Assembly: GCA_030680655.1 (NCBI GenBank)
Contig: JAUXUZ010000199.1
Coordinates: forward strand, 1 to 6,148
Reading direction: 5' to 3'
Origin: Phycisphaerales bacterium
Lineage (GTDB): Bacteria > Planctomycetota > Phycisphaerae > Phycisphaerales > UBA1924
DNA: 6,148 nucleotides
Each line of letters starts with the position of its first letter. Position 1 is the first letter of the stretch. Below the pieces are notes generated by a model. It worked only from the letters and a program-made list of their open reading frames with translations, made no database searches and had not been told where the DNA came from. Below, one piece after another: positions 1 to 6,084 of this stretch. The translations under genes were made by a program, and so were the position numbers.

Positions 1-1101
1 AAAGACGATGTGCACCTTGCCCGATCCGGTCATCACGCGGACCAGATCGGTGCGGCCGGCTTTCTGCATCGGCCGACCCGCAGAGCAGTCAAGGTAATCG
101 ACGAGCGTGAGGGTTGGCCAGGTTGTTCGAAGCACCATCGACGCCCCCTCGTAACACTGAGACGGTGGCGCGTCGGCCCCCGAGGGCCTGATCGAAAAGC
201 CGCCGGCTTGCGGCCCGCCGAGTATCCCCGCGAACATGGCCGGTGAGTCCACGCGGGGCAGGCAGAGCCAAGCGATGTCGGCATCGGGGCTGACAATGGC
301 GGCGGTGCGAAAGTCTGAGAGGAGCGAGTGGTTCTGCAGCGGCACCGGCTGGCTGGACGCCAGATGGGCTCGCCGAGCCGCTACCAGCGTCTCCAGCGCG
401 GCGGCGACGTGCGCAACGTCGGCCACGCGGGCGTCGGCGACGGTCGAGCCGGGCCCGACCTTGACGCCAAGGTCAACCTCGGCCAGGCCAGCGAACGCGT
501 CCTCGTCGGTCACATCGTCGCCGAAGAAGACCGTGTGGGAGGCGCCACTGGCGAGCTTGGCCGCACTGACGGCGTCGCCCTTGTGCGCATCGGACGTGGT
601 GAGTTCGACGACCATTGAGCCGAGCTTGACGGTGAGGCCCGCAAACTCGGAGGCGACCGCTCGCGCCGCTTCCAGCACCTCACCACCGACAGCAGGATCG
701 GCCCTGCGAAAGTGCACGGCCGCACCGAACGGCTTCACCTCAACCTGCACGCCGGGCCACCGGGCCTCGAGGTCTTTGAGCCGGTCGTTGAGTCGGCGCA
801 CGAGTTCGGCATCATGGCCGGCCTCCTGGCCCTCGCTGCACTCAGCGCCGTGGCTGCCATAGAGCATGGGCTCCTTCACGAGCCCGGCCGCTGCGCTGAG
901 CCAGGCCAACGACCGACCGGAGACGAGGGCAACCCTCGTGCGGCGGAGCATCCCCAGCGCGTTGAGGGCGTCGCGGCAGCGCGGGTCCATCCTGGCGTCG
1001 CCGGGAACGCTGACGATCGGGGCAACGGTTCCGTCAAAGTCGCAGGCGACGAGCAGGAAAGGCGCAGCCGCGATCATCGAGAGTCGCTGGTTGAGTTCCA
1101 A
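1..1101 (-). CDS. otsB: Trehalose-6-phosphate phosphatase fused to a GH15 trehalase-like protein (3' end beyond window)
   Basis: Reading leftwards from TTG 1101, the frame is open for 367 codons to the window edge, so the gene is partial. Residues 1-245 form a HAD-superfamily trehalose-6-phosphate phosphatase, which converts trehalose-6-phosphate to trehalose. Visible motifs are DFDGT at 21-25 (nucleophile D21, acid/base D23), SGR at 61-63, YGSHGAE at 81-87, the lysine motif HKGDA around K174, and GDDVTDEDAF at 194-203, which binds Mg. From about residue 255 a second domain begins with SDFRTAAIVSPDADIAWLCL and then PRVDSPAMFAGILGG. This is the characteristic start of GH15 glucoamylase/trehalase proteins (TREH_N-like domain). 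The GH15 catalytic residues would lie outside the window, so activity of that half is unknown. TTG 1101 is chosen because GAGGAGG sits just upstream; the first in-frame ATG (1077) has no such site. The gene lies 10 bases after otsA and is probably translationally coupled to it. The otsB symbol covers the phosphatase half only. Confidence 0.9.
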   Translation of the reverse strand, partial: MELNQRLSMIAAAPFLLVACDFDGTVAPIVSVPGDARMDPRCRDALNALGMLRRTRVALVSGRSLAWLSAAAGLVKEPMLYGSHGAECSEGQEAGHDAELVRRLNDRLKDLEARWPGVQVEVKPFGAAVHFRRADPAVGGEVLEAARAVASEFAGLTVKLGSMVVELTTSDAHKGDAVSAAKLASGASHTVFFGDDVTDEDAFAGLAEVDLGVKVGPGSTVADARVADVAHVAAALETLVAARRAHLASSQPVPLQNHSLLSDFRTAAIVSPDADIAWLCLPRVDSPAMFAGILGGPQAGGFSIRPSGADAPPSQCYEGASMVLRTTWPTLTLVDYLDCSAGRPMQKAGRTDLVRVMTGSGKVHIVF

Positions 1102-1114
1102 AGCGCCCTCCTCA
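1102..1114 (-). promoter_or_regulatory. Ribosome binding site that sets the TTG start of otsB and overlaps the otsA stop
   Basis: On the minus strand GAGGAGGG occupies 1113-1106, about 4-5 bases before TTG 1101. The otsA stop codon TGA is 1114-1112, so its last two bases are part of the Shine-Dalgarno stretch. Ribosomes terminating on otsA would sit on the otsB initiation site, an arrangement typical of translational coupling. This near-consensus site is the main reason for choosing TTG over the downstream ATG. Confidence 0.75.
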
Positions 1115-3412
1115 GGTTCGGTCGACGACGGCCCGCTCTGGCTTGTCCTTGGTGTGCGCCAAAGCGCCGAGGAAGTCCGCCGCCCAACGGTAGATGTTGT
1201 TCCCTTCCACGCGCACACGCATGCGCGTCATGCGCTGGCGCTTCTCCTTGGGGTCCATCACGATCGCGGTGTTGATCGCCGCGGCGAACTCTTCGGTGTC
1301 GTAGGGGTTGATGATCAGGGCCTCGGGCAGGTCTCGGGCTGCCCCGGCGAACTCGGAGAGGATGAGCACGCCGGGCTCGCCCTCGCCAGCGGCGCCCTTG
1401 GCTGCGACATACTCCTTTGCGACGAGGTTCATGCCGTCGTGGAGGGAGCTGACGATGCACACCTCGGCGGCCTGCATGAAGGCGTGGACGGTCTGCGCAT
1501 CGTGGTGGTCAACGAGCAGGCGGATGGGCTTCCAGTCGCCGTTCTCCGACGGGTACTTCCAGTTGATCGCGTCGGCCATCGCCTCGAGCTCGTTGACCAG
1601 GTCGCGGTAGCGGGGGATGTGGGTGCGGCTGGGCGCCCCGAGCTGGACGAACGTGAAGCGGCCGCGGTGCTCGGGGTGCTTGTCGAAGAACCGGTCGACC
1701 GCGCGGAAGCGTTCGGCGATGCCCTTTGTGTAGTCGATCCGATCTACGCCGACGCCGATGCGGAGGCCCGGCGTTGTGAGCCCGTGCTGCTGCTTGAGCA
1801 AGTCGATGTGCTCGGCGAGCACGTCGCCGGTTGCTACGTCCTTCTCAGACCACGCCTGCACGCTGATGGGGAACGGCCTCACGACCGCCGTGTGACCCTT
1901 GAGGTCCGCCGCGAAGCGGTCCCAGTCGAGGCGGGCTTCGACCATGCGGTCAACGGTGTCGAGGAAGTTGTTGCAGTGCTGCTGGAGGTGGAAGCCGATG
2001 AGGTCGGCCCCCAGCATCCCGTGGAGGATCTCGACCCGGTACGGGCAGATGCGGAAGGCCTCGGCGTTGGGCCAGGGGATGTGCCAGAAGATGCCCACCC
2101 GCAGGTCCGGGCGTTTCTCTTTGAGCATGCCCGGAACCAGCGCGAGCTGGTAGTCCTGAACCATGACCACGGCGTTCTCGTTGCCGATCTCTTCGAGCAC
2201 CGCGTCCGCGAAGCGGCGGTTGGCCCGCACGTAGTGGTCCCAGTCGGACGCGCGAAAGAGCGGGCGCTCGTGGGTGAGGTGGCACAGCGGCCAGAGCCCC
2301 TCGTTGGAGAAGCCGTAGTAGTACCCCTGCTCCTCGTCCTTGCTGATCCAGACGCGCCTGAGCGTGTAGCGCGGGTCGCTGGGCGGCACGGCGATGCAGC
2401 CGGATGCGTTGGCGGTTTGCTTGTCGGCGTCGCCCGCGCCGTGGGCCACCCAGAGGCCGCCGCAGGCGCGCAGCACAGGATCCAGCGCGGTGACGAGGCC
2501 GCTGGCGGGCATCACCAGCTGAGGCCGGCCGTCGCGCATCTGGTGCATGTACGGCTCGCGGTTGCTGACGACGACGAGCTGCTGGCCGCGGAGTGCGTCG
2601 ATGGCGTGGGCGCGGAGCCGCTCGCGCGTCCAGGCGCGTTCGCTGCGCAGCGTGTCTTCGGCCTCCACCCGCTCACGCTGGCGTGAAGCGCGGAAGGATG
2701 CGGCGAGGTGCTCGCTCTCGTCGGCCAGGCGGCTGACCGCCAGTCCACGTGGGGGCGCCTCTTGCATGTTGCCAAACCGCAGGCGCCGCATCCACGCGGC
2801 GAGCTTGTGGAGCGGGCGCTCGAACATCGCCCACGATCCGCCGGCGGTGAACAGCAGCAGCAGGGCCGTGACACCCACGGTCCACATCGCACCGCGGAGC
2901 ATGCCGCGGGTCAGGCGGTCGTCGAGATAGACGGTGTCGTGCAGAACCACCAGGACCCCGCGCGCGGGCTGGCCCGGGTCTGCGAGGGGAACCGCGAACA
3001 AGTGAGTCGGCCCACCGGGACCGCGGGTCAGCGAACCAGCCTCACCGCTCTGCGCCACAGCCTGCTGCACAGCCTCCCGCATCGCAGGCTCAAACTCCGG
3101 AACGCCAGGGCCCGAGGCGACGACGCGCCCGTCGGGACGGCAAACGGCGAGACCGATCAGCCGCGAATGACCCTCCAGCCGGTCTGCCATCGCCGAAGCA
3201 ACCTGATCGTCGGGAAGGTCGAGTGCCTGCAGTGCTGTCGGTGAGACGCGGTGAGCGAGCACGCCGGCGCGGCGCTCGAGATCGTCCAGACCGGTGCGCC
3301 GCTCGCCGGCAACCTGCTGCCAGCTGATCACGGCGGTCGCGAGACCACCGATGACCGCGATGAGCACCCCAAAGCGGAGCGAGCGCGGCGACCGGGTAAT
3401 CAGGTTCTTCAT
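1112..3412 (-). CDS. otsA: Membrane-anchored trehalose-6-phosphate synthase with extracytoplasmic sensor and HAMP-like linker
   Basis: Encodes 766 residues. The C-terminal part (about 279-766) is a GT20 synthase that joins UDP-glucose and glucose-6-phosphate into trehalose-6-phosphate. Family motifs are LVVVSNREP (279-287), YYYGFSNEGLWPLCH (364-378), QDYQLALVP (419-427), FWHIPWPN (442-449), VDRIDYTKGI (556-565, with the donor-phosphate-binding Arg558 and Lys563) and HDGMNLVAKEY (658-668). The catalytic domain looks complete. E. coli OtsA is about 474 residues; the extra N-terminal 280 residues comprise a basic leader, TM1 (about 14-30), an extracytoplasmic region (about 31-173) containing a PAS/Cache-like stretch (86-159), TM2 (about 174-196) and a HAMP-like helical linker (about 197-275, with RPLHKLAAWMRRLRFGN at 199-215). 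The start is ATG 3412, preceded by AAGGAAG at suitable spacing. An in-frame ATG at 3517 would add 35 non-hydrophobic residues and lacks a binding site. Sensor control of synthase activity is inference from the architecture. Confidence 0.93.
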   Translation of the reverse strand: MKNLITRSPRSLRFGVLIAVIGGLATAVISWQQVAGERRTGLDDLERRAGVLAHRVSPTALQALDLPDDQVASAMADRLEGHSRLIGLAVCRPDGRVVASGPGVPEFEPAMREAVQQAVAQSGEAGSLTRGPGGPTHLFAVPLADPGQPARGVLVVLHDTVYLDDRLTRGMLRGAMWTVGVTALLLLFTAGGSWAMFERPLHKLAAWMRRLRFGNMQEAPPRGLAVSRLADESEHLAASFRASRQRERVEAEDTLRSERAWTRERLRAHAIDALRGQQLVVVSNREPYMHQMRDGRPQLVMPASGLVTALDPVLRACGGLWVAHGAGDADKQTANASGCIAVPPSDPRYTLRRVWISKDEEQGYYYGFSNEGLWPLCHLTHERPLFRASDWDHYVRANRRFADAVLEEIGNENAVVMVQDYQLALVPGMLKEKRPDLRVGIFWHIPWPNAEAFRICPYRVEILHGMLGADLIGFHLQQHCNNFLDTVDRMVEARLDWDRFAADLKGHTAVVRPFPISVQAWSEKDVATGDVLAEHIDLLKQQHGLTTPGLRIGVGVDRIDYTKGIAERFRAVDRFFDKHPEHRGRFTFVQLGAPSRTHIPRYRDLVNELEAMADAINWKYPSENGDWKPIRLLVDHHDAQTVHAFMQAAEVCIVSSLHDGMNLVAKEYVAAKGAAGEGEPGVLILSEFAGAARDLPEALIINPYDTEEFAAAINTAIVMDPKEKRQRMTRMRVRVEGNNIYRWAADFLGALAHTKDKPERAVVDRT

Positions 3413-3419
3413 GCTCGGA

Positions 3420-3430
3420 CTTCCTTCCTT
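3420..3430 (-). promoter_or_regulatory. Ribosome binding site of otsA
   Basis: The minus strand reads AAGGAAGGAAG at 3430-3420, with the last GGAAG seven bases before ATG 3412. It supports this start over the ATG at 3517, which has only a pyrimidine-rich stretch upstream. The chosen start also places the hydrophobic TM1 close to the N-terminus, after a basic segment, as expected for a membrane anchor with a cytoplasmic N-terminus. Confidence 0.65.
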
Positions 3431-3515
3431 GCAGAACGCGAAACGGCGGACGTTCCGAGCATCGCCGCCTGCCCCGTTCCCAATCCCCCGTGCATCGCAA
3501 GCGGCTCGCCGTTGC

Positions 3516-3544
3516 ATACTAGAGGAAAAAGTCTTCGCTGGCTA
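3516..3544 (-). promoter_or_regulatory. Possible sigma-70-type promoter for otsA
   Basis: On the minus strand TAGCCA (3544-3539) and TAGTAT (3521-3516) are separated by exactly 17 bases. Each matches the housekeeping -35/-10 consensus at four of six positions. The pair lies in the most A+T-rich part of the region, about 100 bases upstream of ATG 3412. The matches are weak and the true host consensus is unknown. Confidence 0.3.
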
Positions 3545-3600
3545 GTCGCTGACGAAAATAGGCCTTGCCTGCCAGTCTGCAAGTACGCTACTCGCGATTA

Positions 3601-3638
3601 CCGGTGTCCAGTCGGGTTTCCGGCCCGCCGGGCACCGG
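3601..3638 (+). promoter_or_regulatory. Imperfect stem-loop in the leader region of the pyrophosphorylase gene
   Basis: CCGGTGTCC (3601-3609) can pair with GGGCACCGG (3630-3638), giving nine pairs including one G-U wobble. Inside, CGGG (3613-3616) can pair with CCCG (3624-3627) around a seven-base loop. The structure ends about 80 bases before TTG 3721. It has no following T-run, so it is not a classical terminator. It could be a leader structure, a protein-binding site, or chance in GC-rich sequence. Confidence 0.3.
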
Positions 3639-3709
3639 ATCGCTGAAACGAAGGGCGGCACGCTCGTTGCGGCGCTTCGCCGTAGGCGCTGATGTAGACT
3701 AAGGGCACC

Positions 3710-3714
3710 AGGAG
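3710..3714 (+). promoter_or_regulatory. Ribosome binding site that sets the TTG start at 3721
   Basis: AGGAG at 3710-3714 lies six bases before TTG 3721. No in-frame ATG occurs until well inside the nucleotidyltransferase domain (Met165), past the nucleotide-binding loop, so the TTG with this site is the best-supported start. Confidence 0.65.
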
Positions 3715-3720
3715 CCACCC

Positions 3721-5187
3721 TTGAGCCAGACGAGTGAACCAACCGCCACCGGAGCTGACGCGCTGCGCCGGCAGCTCGCTGCCGCGGGGCAGGAGCACCT
3801 GCTGACCTACTGGGAGCAGCTGGATGACCAGCACCGCTCGCTGCTGGAGCGCCAGCTCGCGGCGATCGAATGGAAACGCATCCCTGCGCTGGTTGCGGAG
3901 TACGTGCTCAAGAAGCCGCAGTTGGCGGGCGAAGGGAGCATCGAGCCGGCGCGGTGCTACCGCGCTGACGGCAGCAACTGGGACAAGGCGGCCTACAAGG
4001 CCAAGGGCGCCGGACTGATCGGTGCGGGCCGCGTCGCGGCGTTCACGGTTGCGGGCGGGCAGGGCTCGCGCCTGGGGTACGAGGGGCCGAAGGGGTGCTT
4101 CCCCGGCGCGGCGGTGAGCAACAAGCCGCTCTTTGCGTGCCTGGCGGAGTGGATCGCGGCGGCGCAGAGCCGCTACTGCCGCGACACGCACTGCGCAATC
4201 CCCTGGTACATCATGACCAGCCCGCTCAACCACGCGGCGACGGTGCGGTTCTTCAAGGAGAACGGGTACTTCGGCCTCAAGAAGCACGACGTGATGTTCT
4301 TCACGCAGGGTGTGATGCCCAGCTTTGACATGGAGACGGGCAAGGTGCTGCTCGACCAGACGCACATGCCCGCGGTGAGCCCCGACGGGCACGGCGGCTC
4401 GATCAAAGCACTGGCCGACAGCGGCGCGCTCGCAGACATGACCAGGCGAGGCGTGGAGCACCTCTCGTACACACAGATCGACAATCCGCTGGTGCGGGTG
4501 ATCGATCCGGCGTTCATCGGGCTGCATGCGTTTGCGCCCGATTCGTCGGGCGAGATGAGCAGCAAGATGTGCCCCAAGGCAGGGCCGGACGAGAAGGTCG
4601 GCGTGATCTGCAAGGTCGACGGCAAGACCGCTGTGGTTGAGTACAGCGACATGCCCGCGGAGCTGAGCGGGGCGGTGGGGAGTGACGGGCGGTTGAAGTT
4701 TGAGGCGGGGAACATCGCGGTGCACGTCATCGGCGTGAAGTTCCTTCAGAAGCTGGCGCTCGGCGGTGCCGACGGCGGGATCGCGCTGCCGTACCACCGC
4801 GCCGAGAAGAAGGTGCCGTTTGTCGATCTGGCGACGGGCCAGCGCGTCGAGCCGCAGAAGAACAACGCGGTGAAGCTCGAGCTGTTCGTGTTCGATGCAC
4901 TGCCGCTGGCGGAGAAGTCCATCGTGCTGGAGACCGAGCGCGTGGAGGAGTTTGCGCCGATCAAGAACGCGGAGGGTGCCGACTCGCCGGAGTCCTGCCG
5001 GCGCATCCAGACCAGGCGCGCCGCCAAGTGGCTTGCGGCGGTTGGCAAGGGAAACCTCGTGCCGGTGCGGCCCGACGGTGAGCCCGACTGCACGCTGGAA
5101 CTCTCGCCCCTGCACGCGATGGAGGCGGACGACCTGCGACCGAAGACGATCAAGCCGATCGCGCGGGGGGATGAGGTGATTCTGTGA
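3721..5187 (+). CDS. UDP-sugar pyrophosphorylase of the UDPGP/UAP (AGX-like) family
   Basis: A 488-residue cytosolic nucleotidyltransferase that should form a UDP-sugar and pyrophosphate from UTP and a sugar-1-phosphate. The family signature is clear along its length: AGGQGSRLG (111-119) with PKG (123-125) for uridine nucleotide binding, PWYIMTS (161-167), PDGHGG (221-226), IDNPLVRV (253-260), VGVICKVDG followed by EYSDM (307-311), AGNI (329-332), PYHRAEKKVPFVD (357-369) and FAPIKNAEG (411-419). These match the order and wording of eukaryotic UDP-N-acetylglucosamine pyrophosphorylases (UAP1/AGX, about 500 residues) rather than GalU or GlmU. The usual Thr of GGQGTRLG is Ser116. The substrate, GlcNAc-1-P or Glc-1-P, cannot be decided from sequence alone. 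Its position divergent from otsA, a UDP-glucose consumer, makes UDP-glucose production an attractive inference. The N-terminal 100 residues are helical and typical of the family. Confidence 0.9.
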   Translation: MSQTSEPTATGADALRRQLAAAGQEHLLTYWEQLDDQHRSLLERQLAAIEWKRIPALVAEYVLKKPQLAGEGSIEPARCYRADGSNWDKAAYKAKGAGLIGAGRVAAFTVAGGQGSRLGYEGPKGCFPGAAVSNKPLFACLAEWIAAAQSRYCRDTHCAIPWYIMTSPLNHAATVRFFKENGYFGLKKHDVMFFTQGVMPSFDMETGKVLLDQTHMPAVSPDGHGGSIKALADSGALADMTRRGVEHLSYTQIDNPLVRVIDPAFIGLHAFAPDSSGEMSSKMCPKAGPDEKVGVICKVDGKTAVVEYSDMPAELSGAVGSDGRLKFEAGNIAVHVIGVKFLQKLALGGADGGIALPYHRAEKKVPFVDLATGQRVEPQKNNAVKLELFVFDALPLAEKSIVLETERVEEFAPIKNAEGADSPESCRRIQTRRAAKWLAAVGKGNLVPVRPDGEPDCTLELSPLHAMEADDLRPKTIKPIARGDEVIL

Positions 5188-5205
5188 CGCGGGCGCGAGC
5201 GAACG

Positions 5206-5264
5206 CACCCTCATCCGGCTCGCAGATCCTCGCCACCTTCTCCCAGCGAAGCTGCGAGAAGGTG
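5206..5264. repeat. Dispersed-repeat-like element with a strong hairpin
   Basis: CACCCTCATCCGGC (5206-5219) is followed by an inverted repeat. CACCTTCTC (5234-5242) pairs perfectly with GAGAAGGTG (5256-5264), and after one C-C mismatch CAGC (5244-5247) pairs with GCTG (5251-5254) around a GAA loop. From memory, the pairing of a CCCTCATCCGG box with a CACCTTCTCCC...GAGAAGG hairpin resembles short intergenic repeats scattered through many high-GC bacterial genomes. Only one copy is in this window, so repetition is not demonstrated here. There is no T-run, so it is not a classical intrinsic terminator, though it could attenuate transcription or stabilise the upstream mRNA. Confidence 0.5.
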
Positions 5265-5270
5265 TGCGCC

Positions 5271-5274
5271 GGAG
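5271..5274 (+). promoter_or_regulatory. Ribosome binding site that sets the TTG start at 5281
   Basis: GGAG at 5271-5274 lies six bases before TTG 5281 and seven bases after the hairpin ends at 5264. The first in-frame ATG would be codon 42, inside the core strand before the oxyanion HG motif, so the TTG is required for a complete fold. Confidence 0.55.
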
Positions 5275-5280
5275 ATTCGC

Positions 5281-6084
5281 TTGCCTGACCTTTCTGCGCA
5301 ACTCCCGTCGGCGCTTGCGAAACAGGCCAAGTGGGTGAAGCTCGGGCCGAGTTCGGTGCCGTGCCTGGTGGTACATCCAGACTGGTCTACGCCGCGCCCC
5401 GTCATGGTGTGGATGCACGGGCGCACGGTGAACAAGGAGCTTGACCCGGGGCGTTACCTGCGCTGGATGCGGGCGGACCACGGCGGCATCGCGACGTGCG
5501 CCATCGACTTGCCCGGGCACGGAGAGCGCGCTGCGAGCGGCTGGGACGAGCCCGGGCGGACGCTCGAAGTGATCGAGCAGATGGTGGGCGAGGTGGACGG
5601 CGTGGTTGATGCGCTGGACGCTGCGTACCCGGGCATGTTCGATCTTTCACGAGCGGGGATCGGCGGCATGTCGGCCGGCGGGATCGTCACGCTCCGAAGG
5701 TTGTGCGAGCCGCACAGGTACCGGTGCGCATCGGTCGAGTCGACGGTGGGGAACATCGAGTTCTTTTTCCAGCGTGAGGCCGTCTTCTCCCCGGCTCACA
5801 TCGCGCGGGTGGACCCGATGCGGCGGATCCCCGATTGGCGACCGATCCCGCTCTCGGTGATGCACTCGCGGGCCGACAGCGTCGCGCCGATCGCCGGGAT
5901 CGAGTCGTTCGTGCAGCGGCTGAGGGCCCATTACAAAGGCGCGGGGGCGGACGAAGGGCTGATCAGGTTCCAGACATGGCCACAGACCGGCGCGCCGATG
6001 GAGCACAACGGGTTTGGGAGGGTCGCCGGCGAGGCGAAGGCCCAGCAAGTTGAGTTCCTGACCCGCTATCTTCTTGGCACATGA
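5281..6084 (+). CDS. Alpha/beta hydrolase, serine esterase/peptidase-like, substrate unknown
   Basis: A 267-residue single-domain alpha/beta hydrolase, probably cytosolic because no signal peptide or membrane segment is visible. The fold landmarks appear in order: a hydrophobic strand and oxyanion motif VMVWMHGR (41-48), AIDLPGHGER (74-83), the nucleophile elbow GMSAGG (129-134, Ser131), a late-strand acid in SVMHSRADSVAPI (192-204, Asp199) and the catalytic histidine in EHNGFGR (241-247, His242). The triad Ser-Asp-His is therefore present and correctly spaced. The DLPGHGER and GxSAGG pattern resembles prolyl-oligopeptidase or dienelactone-hydrolase-type esterases, but the substrate cannot be named. 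It follows the pyrophosphorylase after 93 bases on the same strand with a hairpin between them, and its stop overlaps the start of the next gene, so an operon is likely. Confidence 0.85.
   Translation: MPDLSAQLPSALAKQAKWVKLGPSSVPCLVVHPDWSTPRPVMVWMHGRTVNKELDPGRYLRWMRADHGGIATCAIDLPGHGERAASGWDEPGRTLEVIEQMVGEVDGVVDALDAAYPGMFDLSRAGIGGMSAGGIVTLRRLCEPHRYRCASVESTVGNIEFFFQREAVFSPAHIARVDPMRRIPDWRPIPLSVMHSRADSVAPIAGIESFVQRLRAHYKGAGADEGLIRFQTWPQTGAPMEHNGFGRVAGEAKAQQVEFLTRYLLGT

Larger units (their letters stand above)
3413..3720. other. Divergent intergenic region between otsA and the pyrophosphorylase gene
   Basis: These 308 bases separate two divergently transcribed genes and must hold both promoters. 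The block at about 3515-3600 is visibly richer in A+T than its surroundings. Contents that can be argued for are the otsA ribosome binding site, a weak sigma-70-like promoter for otsA (3516-3544), an imperfect stem-loop (3601-3638) and the ribosome binding site of the rightward gene (3710-3714). No RNA gene or convincing small ORF is seen. A shared regulator could act here, but no clear operator palindrome is visible. Confidence 0.7.

Noticed and set aside
236..862. A 208-codon plus-strand frame opposite the phosphatase
   Set aside because: The protein is a Ser/Ala/Thr/Arg-rich shadow without motifs, while the opposite strand encodes the full HAD phosphatase signature.
1075..1077. ATG as an alternative start of the phosphatase fusion
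   Set aside because: It lies only ten residues before the hydrophobic strand leading to DFDGT and lacks a Shine-Dalgarno sequence, whereas TTG 1101 has GAGGAGG.
866..2686. A 606-codon open frame on the plus strand opposite otsA
   Set aside because: Its translation is low-complexity and rich in V, D, E, A and R with no family motif. It lies antisense to a gene with a full GT20 motif set, and long shadow frames are expected at this GC content.
3413..3517. N-terminal extension of otsA from ATG 3517
   Set aside because: The added 35 residues are non-hydrophobic and motif-free, there is no ribosome binding site, and the ATG overlaps the candidate -10 box. ATG 3412 has a good site and leads directly into TM1.
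3667..3700. Possible plus-strand promoter TTGCGG...TAGACT upstream of the pyrophosphorylase
   Set aside because: The spacer is 22 bases, too long for a standard sigma-70 promoter, and both boxes are poor matches.
5234..5264. Hairpin as a rho-independent terminator of the pyrophosphorylase gene
   Set aside because: The stem is strong but is followed by GC-rich sequence with no T-run, and the next gene on the same strand starts 17 bases later.
3598..5520. A 640-codon open frame on the minus strand opposite the pyrophosphorylase
   Set aside because: Composition is dominated by R, L, H and V with no recognisable domain; it is an antisense shadow of a clear UDPGP-family gene.
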